Shown here one piece after another: positions 17,247 through 25,993 of a stretch of 64,000 nucleotides of DNA. Under the pieces are notes generated by a model. That model was not told the origin of the DNA. It worked only from the letters and a program-made list of their open reading frames with translations, and did no database searches. Position 1 is the stretch's first letter. Every line of letters begins with the position of its first letter. Origin of the DNA: Stratiformator vulcanicus (lineage in GTDB: Bacteria; Planctomycetota; Planctomycetia; Planctomycetales; Planctomycetaceae); assembly GCF_007744515.1 (NCBI RefSeq), contig NZ_CP036268.1, forward strand, positions 4,458,833-4,522,832, given 5' to 3'. The translations under genes and the position numbers were made by a program.

Positions 17247-18614
17247 ATGAAACTTGTTGAGTCATCGCAAACGCGTTCAGCCCGATCGCTCTTTGGTGCC
17301 GCCGCCGTGCAGATATCGCGACGCTCTTTGACTAAGGGCTTCGCTATATTGATCCTGCTGACCTCGTCGATGGTGACCGCCGCCGATTGGGACCATTGGC
17401 GCGGACCGAATCGAAACGGTCTGACGTCGGAGACTTCCGGCTGGGACGGCGGCTCTTGGATCGAGGAACAAATCTGGAGCGCGCAAGTCGGTGCGGGTAG
17501 TTCTTCACCCCTGATCGTCGGCGATTGCGTTTACCTTCAAGGATGGTCCGGCAACCGCGATGCGATCGTTTGCCTCGATGCGACTTCTGGCAAGGAACGC
17601 TGGCGGCAATCGTATCCTCAGCCGCGCTATGGCCGACATGCGGTCGGCGACCAGAGTTTGTACTCCGGCTCCTCGCCGACGCCTGAGTACGACGCCGAAA
17701 CCAAGTTCCTCTTCACCCTCGGTGTCGACGGCGATTTGAACGCGTGGGACACCCGCGATGGGGGCAAGAACGTCTGGTCGCTTAATCTTTACGATCACTA
17801 TCATGCCGGTCGCCGCCCCGAAGTGGCCAAACGCCGCCGAACGCGTCGCGACTACGGGTACACCGGAGCCCCGCTGGCGCACGGGGACCAACTGATTGTC
17901 GAAGTCGGTGGCGATCAGGGAAACGTCGTCGCGTTTGATAAACGCACCGGACGCCAACTCTGGACGTCAAAGAATCAAGACGAAGCGGGGCACACCGCCG
18001 GGCCTGTGCTCTTAAAGGTCGGTCGGATGCAATGTGTCGCGGTGCTGACGCTTCGCAATCTGGTCGTGACGCAGATTGATGGGAAGACGCCGGGGCGCAC
18101 GATCGCGATCTACCCTTGGACGACCGACTTCGGCAACAACGTGGCTTCACCGGCGGTCCACGAGAACTCGGTCGTGATTACGTCCGCCTATAATCAGTCG
18201 GCGATGTGCCGCTTAGACATTACGACTCGCGGAGCGCGCGAAGTCTGGAAAACCGAGGGACTCGCCTCCGGAGTCTGCAGTCCGATCATTCACGACGGAC
18301 GGATTTACTGGGCCTGGAACGGCGTGCGATGCGTCGATTTCGAGACCGGCAGTGAGATATGGAGAGGCGGAAAAGTCGGCTCGCAGGGTTCGTGTATTCT
18401 CACCGGCGATGATCGCCTCATCGTCTACGCGAACCGGGGCGACCTGCTCCTCGCTGAAACGGCCAAACGCTCCCCTGACGAGTACCTACAGTTGGCCGCT
18501 AAAAAAGTTTTGTCGAAGACCGACGCCTGGCCCCACGTCGCCTTTTCCAGTGGCCAACTCGTGTGCCGCGACCGGGCGGGCAATGTGCGATGCCTGAAAG
18601 TCTCTCCGCGATAA
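17247..18614 (+). CDS. Secreted PQQ-like beta-propeller protein
   Basis: A 455-residue protein starting at ATG 17247. The N-terminus has a basic region then a hydrophobic stretch (FAILILLTSSMVTAA), a long signal peptide or anchor. The mature part begins DWDHWRGPNRNG, the hallmark opening of planctomycete PQQ-repeat proteins. Propeller blades follow, each with a G-x-x-x-W motif: DATSGKERWRQ, DTRDGGKNVWS, DKRTGRQLWTS and FETGSEIWRG. BamB-like and alcohol dehydrogenase-like proteins share this fold, but no PQQ-binding or calcium residues can be assigned here, so an enzymatic role is doubtful and a scaffold role is equally likely. It is divergent from the cytochrome gene and is the last gene before the tRNA-flanked island. 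Confidence 0.85.
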   Translation: MKLVESSQTRSARSLFGAAAVQISRRSLTKGFAILILLTSSMVTAADWDHWRGPNRNGLTSETSGWDGGSWIEEQIWSAQVGAGSSSPLIVGDCVYLQGWSGNRDAIVCLDATSGKERWRQSYPQPRYGRHAVGDQSLYSGSSPTPEYDAETKFLFTLGVDGDLNAWDTRDGGKNVWSLNLYDHYHAGRRPEVAKRRRTRRDYGYTGAPLAHGDQLIVEVGGDQGNVVAFDKRTGRQLWTSKNQDEAGHTAGPVLLKVGRMQCVAVLTLRNLVVTQIDGKTPGRTIAIYPWTTDFGNNVASPAVHENSVVITSAYNQSAMCRLDITTRGAREVWKTEGLASGVCSPIIHDGRIYWAWNGVRCVDFETGSEIWRGGKVGSQGSCILTGDDRLIVYANRGDLLLAETAKRSPDEYLQLAAKKVLSKTDAWPHVAFSSGQLVCRDRAGNVRCLKVSPR

Positions 18615-19193
18615 CCGACCCGGCTGCCTGTCGTGACAACGTCTCGTTTCAGGTTCTCAAAGCGACCACTTGCACTAAAGCAGCATACGCCCGACGATCC
18701 TCAAACCATGCTGCCACATCTCGCACTTTCAGCACCGGTAGCTCAGCAGGATAGAGCGACAATTTCCTAAAGCAGGTGCGGAATCGCCATTCGCCTAAAA
18801 AGAATATAGTTTTCTCCGCGCTCGACCCTCGTGGGCAATCACGCAAAAATCCGGCTTCCCCGCGTTTAGAAATTGTTCCAAGTGTCGCGATGCCAGAGGG
18901 TCACTAACACTGCTGCTTCACCGGAAGCAAATTCAATAACGTGCGTTTCTGATTTGTCGAGACTCGCTTTTCAGGTGGCCCAGTCGAGTTCGGCACTCTT
19001 CGACTGAAACCTGGCGCGGCATTTAAAAAACTCATTCTTTCGGATACTTTTCACGAAACCATTTGGCCGCCGCGGTGTTTCAGGTCTTCCGAGAACATTT
19101 TCGGTTTTCATATTATTCGATCTGCTCAGTCGCCATCGTTATCCCCGCCTTCGTCCTGCCACAACTTGTTTCAGCCCACGCGTAGGATCTGTA
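18615..19193. other. Intergenic left end of the island
   Basis: About 580 bases with no credible gene. It contains the degenerate tRNA-Arg piece at 18732-18771. The part after it looks more AT-rich by eye. A TAGGATCT Shine-Dalgarno-like site precedes the ATG at 19194. Confidence 0.6.
18732..18771 (+). pseudogene. Truncated tRNA-Arg 5' fragment (candidate attL)
   Basis: Forty bases that match the first 40 bases of the intact tRNA-Arg(CCT) at 23326 at 36 positions, from the acceptor 5' strand through the D-arm (GTAGCTCAGCAGGATAGAG) to the anticodon loop (TTTCCTAAA). After that the similarity stops; the 3' half is absent and no acceptor stem can form. It is in the same orientation as the intact gene 4.6 kb away. 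This is what remains when an element inserts into a tRNA gene and brings its own copy of the 5' half. It cannot be a working tRNA. Confidence 0.8.
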
Positions 19194-20567
19194 ATGCATC
19201 AATGGCGGGTCGGAATCGTCGGAGGGGGCCCTGGCGGTCTCATGTCGGCATATGACTTACAGAAGTCAGCGTCAGCTCCATTGGCAATTACCATTTTCGA
19301 AGCGACCGAGCGCTGTGGCGGCAAGATTCTGACCCCGCACTTCAACAATGCCCCCATTCGGTACGAAGCGGGAGCCGCGGAGTTTTATGACTACTCTCAC
19401 TTCGACGAAGATCCGCTTAAAGATCTTATCCTCGAGTTAGGGCTACCCATTTCGCGGATGGGGGGAAGCGCATTCATCTTCGGACACCAGAAGTTTACGA
19501 GTCTCGACGACATTACCGACTACCTAGGCCACGATGTGGCGCAGGCATTCAAAGACTTTGACAACCGTGCCAGAGAGGAAATGACCCCCCAAGAGTTTTA
19601 CCACTCGGACGACCCTGAAGGAGTTACCGGGACGCTGAATTGCGATTTTGACAGCCGGCTGTCAACGATTACACACTCCACCGCACGAAAACTGATTGAA
19701 ATGGTCATTCACAGCGACCTGGCAACTGAGCCGGCCCAAACCACGGCCTGCTATGGCCTGCAGAATTACCTGATGAACGACCCCGCCTACATGCAACTCT
19801 ACGGAATCGTCGGCGGCAACGAACGGCTTCCGCAAGAATTAGCCGCACGAAGCAGCGCCAGCTTTCGCATGAGCTCACCCGTTCGAGAAGTATTAAAGGT
19901 TGATGAATCACTGCGTGTTGTGTCCGAAGTCGACGGACAACCCTGCTACGACGACTTCGACTATGTAATCATTGCGCTGCCCCACAATCAGTTACAAAGC
20001 GTTTCCTTTCAAAGCACGCGACTGTCACAAGCGATTAATACTCACTACAACACATATCATTTCCCAGCTCACTACCTACGCATCAGTGCTCTTTTTGAAA
20101 GACCATTTTGGCGAGAAGAACACAGTGACTCTTTTTGGATGCTGGAAGACTTTGGGGGATGCTGTCTCTACGACGAGTCTTCGCGCGACCCGTCTTGCAC
20201 GCACGGCGTCTTGGGCTGGTTAATCGCCGGCGAGGCTGCCGCGGTCATGAGCGAATTGAGCGACGAAGCTCTCATCGGGAAAGCATTGGAGACTCTAACA
20301 CAGCTAGATTCCCAATCGTGCAGTGGTTTCATTGAAGGGCAGGTCCACCGCTGGTCGGGCGCCGTGAATGCCATACCTGCCGGCAAAACTCCCCAACCAC
20401 ACGATCGTCGCCATCAGCCGGAGCCGATCGAACACCCAAATTTGTTCTTTGTCGGCGACTATTTGTTTGATTCCACCCTGAACGGGGTCTTGGATTCGGC
20501 CCAATACGTCGCGGCTTGGATTACCGGTCAAATTGCTGATCAAGCTTTATCGCAGAACGGCGAGTGA
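19194..20567 (+). CDS. Flavin-containing amine oxidase family oxidoreductase
   Basis: A 457-residue FAD enzyme. The dinucleotide-binding motif GIVGGGPGGLMSAYDL is at residues about 7-22, followed by an Asp/Glu-ended strand (IFEATERCGGKI), the usual second motif of amine oxidases and protoporphyrinogen oxidase-like proteins. The C-terminus has the FAD-closing motif NLFFVGDYLFDSTLNGV. No membrane segment or signal peptide is evident, so it is probably cytoplasmic. The family oxidises amines, amino acids, polyenes or porphyrinogens; the substrate here is unknown. It is the first gene of a three-gene operon inside the tRNA-flanked island and overlaps the next gene by four bases. Its Gly/His/Cys-rich insertion (FWMLEDFGGCCLYDE) is a feature I do not recognise from well-known members. 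Confidence 0.8.
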   Translation: MHQWRVGIVGGGPGGLMSAYDLQKSASAPLAITIFEATERCGGKILTPHFNNAPIRYEAGAAEFYDYSHFDEDPLKDLILELGLPISRMGGSAFIFGHQKFTSLDDITDYLGHDVAQAFKDFDNRAREEMTPQEFYHSDDPEGVTGTLNCDFDSRLSTITHSTARKLIEMVIHSDLATEPAQTTACYGLQNYLMNDPAYMQLYGIVGGNERLPQELAARSSASFRMSSPVREVLKVDESLRVVSEVDGQPCYDDFDYVIIALPHNQLQSVSFQSTRLSQAINTHYNTYHFPAHYLRISALFERPFWREEHSDSFWMLEDFGGCCLYDESSRDPSCTHGVLGWLIAGEAAAVMSELSDEALIGKALETLTQLDSQSCSGFIEGQVHRWSGAVNAIPAGKTPQPHDRRHQPEPIEHPNLFFVGDYLFDSTLNGVLDSAQYVAAWITGQIADQALSQNGE

Positions 20568-21469
20568 AAATGGATGAACGAACAATATCTTCACCGCAGC
20601 AACCCCTTCGGAGTGACTTCCAGTCGGAGGCCTTCCCTGACGCCTCGGTCGAAAGCATTTTGATTGTCAATCAACTAAATGAAAGCGATACGGTAATCCA
20701 TCAATTTGAGCCGCCGCTGCAACTCTGGGCAGTTCGGCAGAATGAAACGCAATCAAATCACTCCAGAGTCGAAGCCGAATTCGACTTTCTATTTCTCCCA
20801 ACCGACGCGACAGATCGCAAACTGGGTTCGACAGATGTCCCCGGTGATGTGGCCACTGAAATGCAACAATGGACGCAGCAATCTTCTGGGTCACACACGC
20901 CAACACCCTACTTTTTTAACTTCCAGGGCACACAAGTCTCTTGGTCAATAGACAGATGCGCCGTCCATGCGCCCATCGATAAGGTTGATACGATACGCCG
21001 CACGATTGCCGAAGTTTCTTACTACGAACTTGAAATGAGACGGATCGAGAGTGAGCTAGGGTCTGAATGGCCCCAGTTGGAAGCCGACATCCCCTTAGCG
21101 TTTGATTTCAACGAAAGCTCACTCGAAACGAAGAACGCATTGCTAAAGCGGTTCCAATTCACATACCTGACTCGAGCAAGGCTGGCCCGCCTTGGCCCCT
21201 TTATCCATTCTCCACATCTCTATCCGCCCACTCTCGCCAGCCAACTTAATGAACGCCTTCGCGATCGAACGCGGATTACTTACCGCCACGAATTTGTGAG
21301 TGATCAGCTGGAAGTTTTTGAGGAGGTTTATGAGTTATGCGGGCAGCGATCCAGTGATTATTCTCAAGCCAGAACCGGCCACATTCTCGAATGGATCATT
21401 ATAATTATCCTGATCGTTCAAGTACTATTTTCGGTCGCCGAAATTCTCGCCGGCGCAAGCAGCACGTAA
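20564..21469 (+). CDS. Unknown protein with RMD1/DUF155-like membrane-anchored C-terminus
   Basis: A 301-residue protein; GTG 20564 overlaps the oxidase stop, and an ATG at 20570 is an equally good start. The N-terminal 100 residues are soluble and unfamiliar. From about residue 110 the pattern resembles the RMD1/YagE (DUF155) family: an FNFQGTQVSWSI strand, a long helical part, then FEEVYELCGQRSSDY and a C-terminal hydrophobic helix, EWIIIIILIVQVLFSVAEIL. In that family the end is a membrane anchor following a coiled helix pair; its molecular function is poorly known, with a mitochondrial yeast member implicated in meiotic division and others linked to translation. The assignment rests on the C-terminal pattern only. 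The stop overlaps the next start (TAATG). Confidence 0.5.
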   Translation: MKMDERTISSPQQPLRSDFQSEAFPDASVESILIVNQLNESDTVIHQFEPPLQLWAVRQNETQSNHSRVEAEFDFLFLPTDATDRKLGSTDVPGDVATEMQQWTQQSSGSHTPTPYFFNFQGTQVSWSIDRCAVHAPIDKVDTIRRTIAEVSYYELEMRRIESELGSEWPQLEADIPLAFDFNESSLETKNALLKRFQFTYLTRARLARLGPFIHSPHLYPPTLASQLNERLRDRTRITYRHEFVSDQLEVFEEVYELCGQRSSDYSQARTGHILEWIIIIILIVQVLFSVAEILAGASST

Positions 21470-22560
21470 TGCGTTACGCCTCGATTGATATCCTAAGAGC
21501 TCTCGCCATTTTCGTTATGGTCTTTGTGCATTTCGGCGAGAATCTGTCTGGCGTCGTAATGCCTTTCGCGGGCTTCGGGGCGCCCCTCTTCGCGTTCCTA
21601 TCTGGCGTCAGCTATTACCTTTGGACAAGGGGTCAATTCTCTCGCGGAAAATCGGAGTCCGAGGTTTCCAAAATTTCCGTTCGCCGTGGCCTCTTCGTAT
21701 TCGGGGTTGGTATCGCTTTCAACATCTTAGTTTGGTTGCCGGAAGACACATTCAACTGGGATGTATTGACGTTTATAGGCGTGGGGCTTGTTGTCCTTAA
21801 CTTTGTTCGTAGGATTCCCAAAGAGGTCATCATTATGATGGCCGTGGCGTCGGTTCTCATCAGCCCGATACTCAGGCTGATTATTGATTACAACAGCTAT
21901 TGGGCGAACGGGTACTTCGACCCCGATCTAACGTTATCAGACATCTTCATCGGATTCGGGATCGCCGGGTATTTCCCGGTATTCCCATGGCTGGCTTTTC
22001 CACTTCTAGGCTATGTTTCCAGCCAACACCTGTTTTCACGTGAAGAAGAGGCAGAACAATCTAGATCGCAGTCGCACTATCTAGTCGCCACGGGCGGACT
22101 TCTCGCATTGACCGCGGGCCTATTGATCCAGACAAGACCTCTTCTACCAACCCTTGTCTCGACCAATTATTTTGGCGGATGGACAATGTACCCGCCGACC
22201 ATCGAATACATCTGCGGCACCATCGGGCTGACGTTGCTGCTGCTTTGCGTCACACATCGTTACTTCGATAGTCCGACCGCCGCAGAAAATCCCGGTCATT
22301 TGTTTGCAGCGGCAAAGCTGTTCAGCCAATATGCATTTACGGTTTATATCGTCCACCACCTTGTCCATGTCTGGCCTATGTGGATTTACGCTCTTGCGGT
22401 AGGCCAAGAGCCGACTTATTACTGGATGAAGGCAATGCCGCTATGGATGGCAATGCTGCTCGCGGTCATTTTCCTGTTATTCACCTATCTAATTTTGCGA
22501 CGCGTTGGCCAGCGAAGAACGTTCGGCGTGGAAGCCTCGATGCGATGGGTTTGCGACTAG
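21469..22560 (+). CDS. Multi-pass membrane acyltransferase-like protein (DUF1624/acyltransferase-3 type)
   Basis: A 363-residue integral membrane protein with about ten hydrophobic segments. The N-terminus, ASIDILRALAIFVMVFVHFG, has the R-x-L-A-I-x-x-M-x-x-x-H pattern shared by acyltransferase-3 and DUF1624/heparan-alpha-glucosaminide acetyltransferase-like proteins; the His at the end of helix 1 is the likely catalytic residue. Such proteins move acetyl or other acyl groups from the cytoplasm to glycans or lipids outside. I chose ATG 21469, which overlaps the previous stop; an upstream in-frame ATG at 21391 lies inside the previous gene. It is the last gene of the island operon. The acceptor is unknown. 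Confidence 0.7.
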   Translation: MRYASIDILRALAIFVMVFVHFGENLSGVVMPFAGFGAPLFAFLSGVSYYLWTRGQFSRGKSESEVSKISVRRGLFVFGVGIAFNILVWLPEDTFNWDVLTFIGVGLVVLNFVRRIPKEVIIMMAVASVLISPILRLIIDYNSYWANGYFDPDLTLSDIFIGFGIAGYFPVFPWLAFPLLGYVSSQHLFSREEEAEQSRSQSHYLVATGGLLALTAGLLIQTRPLLPTLVSTNYFGGWTMYPPTIEYICGTIGLTLLLLCVTHRYFDSPTAAENPGHLFAAAKLFSQYAFTVYIVHHLVHVWPMWIYALAVGQEPTYYWMKAMPLWMAMLLAVIFLLFTYLILRRVGQRRTFGVEASMRWVCD

Positions 22561-22863
22561 GAACGTGCACACTTCAGACGATTTGAGAACAGATAACCAG
22601 GAAATATTAAAAGTCGGTTACACGGCGAACCGCTCGCAGTTACGGTCAGCTATATCGGAAATGACCAAGTGGTCCCGTACAGACTCGATCCAATGACCTC
22701 AGGCATGTTATTCGTGATCCGACAACCCCGGAATCACACCAGTGTCGCGTCACGTCCCTTATACCGCCGCGGGAAGTGAGAACCCTGACCGGCCCCCACA
22801 AACCGAAGCCACTTGCTGGGTGAGAAATCCTTCGATTGGCATCTAAGACAGGGGAGGCACGCG

Positions 22864-22983
22864 ATGCCGCCGAAACGATTAACGACCGAGCAGATCATTA
22901 GGAACCGGCATGAAGCGGAAGTGCTGCGATCGCAGGGGAGCGTCATCGAGCGGGGCTTCTCCAGGCTCGCCCGCGATGGCTAA
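22864..22983 (+). pseudogene. Transposase orfA remnant (IS3-type N-terminus)
   Basis: A 39-codon frame beginning MPPKRLTTEQIIRNRHEAEV, which closely resembles the start of IS3-family OrfA proteins (basic N-terminus, T-x-E-Q-I-I, then an alternating helix). It ends early with TAA at 22981, before the DNA-binding helix-turn-helix is complete. No second reading frame and no terminal inverted repeats are visible around it, so only a decayed scrap remains. Confidence 0.6.
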
Positions 22984-23157
22984 CGGGAAAAACGGCTTTC
23001 GAAGTTGCCGAAAAAGCATTCGGATGCGTGCCGCCATCGACTCAAACAGGGGTGATGCCCCAACGGACGAGACTGCTTTCGCAGTTGACCAGAATCACAC
23101 GCTGACCGTTGTTGTGGTGACACTCAGGTGAATTTAACGATAGGGCTTTGAGACAAG

Positions 23158-23187
23158 ATATCTCGGTCCGATATCGGACCGAGATAT
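23158..23187. repeat. 30-bp perfect palindrome
   Basis: A 30-base perfect palindrome, ATATCTCGGTCCGAT followed by its reverse complement with no loop, lying directly before the recombinase remnant and about 140 bases before tRNA-Arg. Its length makes chance occurrence unlikely. It could be a binding site for a dimeric protein or a recombination-related site. Confidence 0.85.
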
Positions 23188-23399
<212 letters not shown>

Positions 23400-23431
23400 T
23401 TTTGCTTTGACCGATGCGGCTCTGAAAGCGC

Positions 23432-24310
23432 TCAGTTCCGGAGATAAAGCTGCTTTTCAAAAACCGGTTCGAAGCCAACTTTTCGGTACAGGGCCTCTGC
23501 AGCCGAGTTCCCGAATCGATAGCAGACCTTGATACAGTTGGCTCCCGCTCGCTGAAGTTTGCGGACACCTTCGTGCATCAATGCAGTGCCCAAGCCTCGC
23601 CTCTGGAATTCCTGTTCCACTCGAACAGGTTCGAAGATTCCGACGCTGTTTTTTTCGTCGAGCCAACACAGGCAATAGCCCGCCATCGTTCCATCAGGGG
23701 CGAGGATGTGCAGATCGAGGTCTGGCCGGTAGAGGGAGCATTCTTTTAGCAGCTCGTCGACACGTTCGCCCTTTCGCGTGGTCATGGGGTGGACGCGCGA
23801 GGAGTCACGACGCAATTCGTCGGTGAACTGAAATCCGTGAGGAAGCGTAGCTGCCAACACAGCTTTATTGTTGGCAAGAACGGTCTGCACCAGCGATTCT
23901 TCCGACTTATGCCAGCCGAGTTCGTTCAGAGTTGTCGCCGTGGCCACATCGCGGCCGTCGATCATTATTTTTGCGGGCTTATCGTTCGGCAGCGCGGTCA
24001 GTAATTCTTCGTAGACAGGCCAAACCTCTCGCCGTACCGTTTGCTCCAACTGGGCGTCCCAGAAGATATCCGCCTCCCATGCCGGGCCGCTGTCGTACTG
24101 GAAGAATACGGCAATGGGGCGATCGTCTTGATTAAACCATACCAGTTGATTTGCTGGATCGTCGAAACCGCCGTCGACCCACCACCATTGGACTTCGGCC
24201 GCATCCAGAAAGCCGACATCGCGACCGACCGATCGATTCCGGGTTAAAATCTCCGTTGCCGCTCCAATGACCTCGATTCCCCTCAGCCTGCGAGCGACCA
24301 GACTGTTCAT
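23432..24310 (-). CDS. GNAT family N-acetyltransferase
   Basis: A 292-residue protein from ATG 24310; the frame remains open to 24385, but the first part of that extension does not look like a protein start. The C-terminal half has the GNAT acetyl-CoA site VEQEFQRRGLGTALMHEG, with the Q/R-x-x-G-x-G/A loop, and the following YRFGNSAAEALYRKVGF helix with the usual Tyr. The N-terminal half (about residues 1-140) looks like a second, degenerate GNAT-like domain. The substrate is unknown. It is convergent with the tRNA-Arg gene and lies just outside the island, 94 bases downstream of the AlkA-type gene on the same strand. Confidence 0.8.
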   Translation of the reverse strand: MNSLVARRLRGIEVIGAATEILTRNRSVGRDVGFLDAAEVQWWWVDGGFDDPANQLVWFNQDDRPIAVFFQYDSGPAWEADIFWDAQLEQTVRREVWPVYEELLTALPNDKPAKIMIDGRDVATATTLNELGWHKSEESLVQTVLANNKAVLAATLPHGFQFTDELRRDSSRVHPMTTRKGERVDELLKECSLYRPDLDLHILAPDGTMAGYCLCWLDEKNSVGIFEPVRVEQEFQRRGLGTALMHEGVRKLQRAGANCIKVCYRFGNSAAEALYRKVGFEPVFEKQLYLRN

Positions 24311-24403
24311 GATTCCGACCCGAAAATCTGTTTGATGAGAAGTGCACCCACGTTCTGACACAGGTCCGGTCGCAAGCGTTCGCAAAGTCTTCGGGCGAAT
24401 TAA

Positions 24404-25096
24404 TCACACCGGATACACCTCCAACTCTGCTGCCGCCCGATCATCGATGTCGGCGAGTCGCCAGAGGTACCACGTGGCGAGCGTGCGGTAGGGTCGCCAT
24501 TGTTCGGCAAGGACTTCGCACTCTTTTGGTGGAGGCGAGGCGCTGTAGTCGAAGACCCGGCCAATGGCGTTGCGGACGCCCAGGTCGCCCGGCGGGAAGA
24601 CATCGGTGCGGCCTAAGCCGAAGATGAGAATCATCTCGGCGGTCCAGCGCCCGATGCCACGGACGCTGACGAGTGCTTTCATCGCTTCTGCGTCGGGCAT
24701 CTCCCACAGCGAATCCATCGGCAGCGAGCCGGCCTGCACGGCCTCGGCGGCGGACACGATGTAACTGGCACGAGCATTGGTCATGCCGGCACTGCGGACT
24801 TGATCGACTCCGAGCTTCGTGATCGTCGCGGGATCGAATCGCTCTTTGCCGGTCTGCTCGAGCAACCGGGCTGCGACGGTGCGGGCGCCTTTCATCGAGA
24901 CCTGTTGCGAGACGATCACCCTCACGAGCAGGTCGAACAAGTCATCGTGAAGGGAGAGGCGGAATGGACCGACCTCGGCGATGAGTTGCTTCAACTCAAA
25001 GGAGGTGCCGCGCAGGTGCCGCAGGCCGCGACGGACTTCAACGGTGGGCCAGCGCCGAGGGGCATCGGAGTCGAGAGTTACATTCCGCGATGCCAC
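24404..25096 (-). CDS. DNA-3-methyladenine glycosylase II (AlkA-type)
   Basis: A 230-residue HhH-GPD superfamily base-excision enzyme. The helix-hairpin-helix lies in VRGIGRWTAEMILIFGLG and the catalytic Asp is in the following loop, FPPGDLGVRNAI. The N-terminal core has LVRVIVSQQVSMKGART, typical of AlkA and MPG-II enzymes that remove 3-methyladenine and other alkylated bases. There is no Cys cluster, so it is not an endonuclease III. It lacks the extra N-terminal domain of E. coli AlkA, like many short bacterial forms. A perfect 24-bp stem-loop lies upstream between it and trmB. Confidence 0.88.
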   Translation of the reverse strand: MASRNVTLDSDAPRRWPTVEVRRGLRHLRGTSFELKQLIAEVGPFRLSLHDDLFDLLVRVIVSQQVSMKGARTVAARLLEQTGKERFDPATITKLGVDQVRSAGMTNARASYIVSAAEAVQAGSLPMDSLWEMPDAEAMKALVSVRGIGRWTAEMILIFGLGRTDVFPPGDLGVRNAIGRVFDYSASPPPKECEVLAEQWRPYRTLATWYLWRLADIDDRAAAELEVYPV

Positions 25097-25184
25097 AATT
25101 TGTTATCCATCAAAGCTCGTATTCCGCCAAAGTGACCTCGCGCCGCTTCCCGTGCAATCGGATGATCGGCGCTTTTAAGAGGAC

Positions 25185-25243
25185 AAGCCGCGCACGAAGT
25201 AAGCGGATACTCGTCGTTGATCCGCTTACTTCGTGCGCGGCTT
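25185..25243. repeat. Perfect 24-bp inverted repeat with 11-base loop
   Basis: Arms at 25185-25208 (AAGCCGCGCACGAAGTAAGC...) and 25220-25243 are exact reverse complements. A third partial arm (GCGCGGCTTGTTGG) is at about 25279-25292. It lies in the gap between the trmB stop and the alkA-type start on the minus strand. No T-run follows on either strand, so it is not a standard terminator; it may still end or protect the trmB transcript. Confidence 0.85.
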
Positions 25244-25309
25244 ATTGGCATCTATAGCGGACGGGTTCATTATTTTATGCGCGGCTTGTTGGAATGATTT
25301 GCTGATGGA

Positions 25310-25963
25310 TCAATGCCGCCAGAGGCCGCGGTGGATGGGGACGCCTTTTTCGCGTGCTTTGCGTTCGAAACTCGTCTGGTAGTCGAGTTCGTGTTCGGGC
25401 GGGCGTTCGTCGGGCGGGGGCAGCTGTTCGAAGCGGTCATCGTGATTCATCAAGCCGGAGATGACTTCAAAATACTCGGGCACGTCGGTCCAAGAATGGA
25501 CCAGTCCGCCGGGTTTGACGACACGATCGAGCAGGTCGACGAACACGTCGTCGAAGAGCCGGCGATGGCGTTGCTTCTGCTTCCACCACGGATCGGGAAA
25601 GTAAACATGGGCGGCGGAGACCGAGTGCGGATCGATCAGCCGTTTCATGACGTATTTGGCATCGCCGCCAATCACGCGGGCGTTCGGTTGCCGTCGCTTC
25701 TTCAAGCGTTTGGCAGTGCGCCGCGCCTCTTTGAAATCGACTTCCATCCCGAGGAAATTCGTCTCGGGTTCGGCATCGCTGGCGTTGACGAGGAAGAGTC
25801 CGCGGCCGCAGCCGATGTCGAGTTCGACAGGCTGCTCGCGTTCAAAATAGGTCGCCCAATCGAGTTGAGGTTCGACGTCTTCCAATGTCACGAACCATGG
25901 GCGGAGGACTTCGCCGGGGGGTTGCTGCTGCATGGACGAAGATCGAGGTTCAGCGTGTGGCAT
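25310..25963 (-). CDS. trmB: tRNA (guanine-N7-)-methyltransferase
   Basis: A 217-residue TrmB, which makes m7G46 in the variable loop of tRNA using SAM. SAM-binding motif I is ELDIGCGRGLFLVNAS, followed by GMEVDFKEARRTAKR. The signature AHVYFPDPWWKQKQRHRR (residues about 120-137) carries the catalytic Asp and the basic RNA contacts. The C-terminus TSFERKAREKGVPIHRGLW is typical. Start at Met1 (25963) or Met11 (25933). It is preceded by a family A repeat and the FabZ-like gene. Confidence 0.95.
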   Translation of the reverse strand: MPHAEPRSSSMQQQPPGEVLRPWFVTLEDVEPQLDWATYFEREQPVELDIGCGRGLFLVNASDAEPETNFLGMEVDFKEARRTAKRLKKRRQPNARVIGGDAKYVMKRLIDPHSVSAAHVYFPDPWWKQKQRHRRLFDDVFVDLLDRVVKPGGLVHSWTDVPEYFEVISGLMNHDDRFEQLPPPDERPPEHELDYQTSFERKAREKGVPIHRGLWRH

Positions 25964-25993
25964 TCAATAAGGGAGGGAGGATCAATACGGACG

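Noticed and set aside
18732-18771. Second tRNA-Arg gene
   Set aside because: Only the 5' half is present, with four mismatches to the intact gene; no acceptor or T stem can form.
20564-22560. Toxin-antitoxin or phage defence operon
   Set aside because: The genes have no nuclease, reverse transcriptase, NTPase or toxin motif; the flavin oxidase and acyltransferase patterns fit metabolism better.
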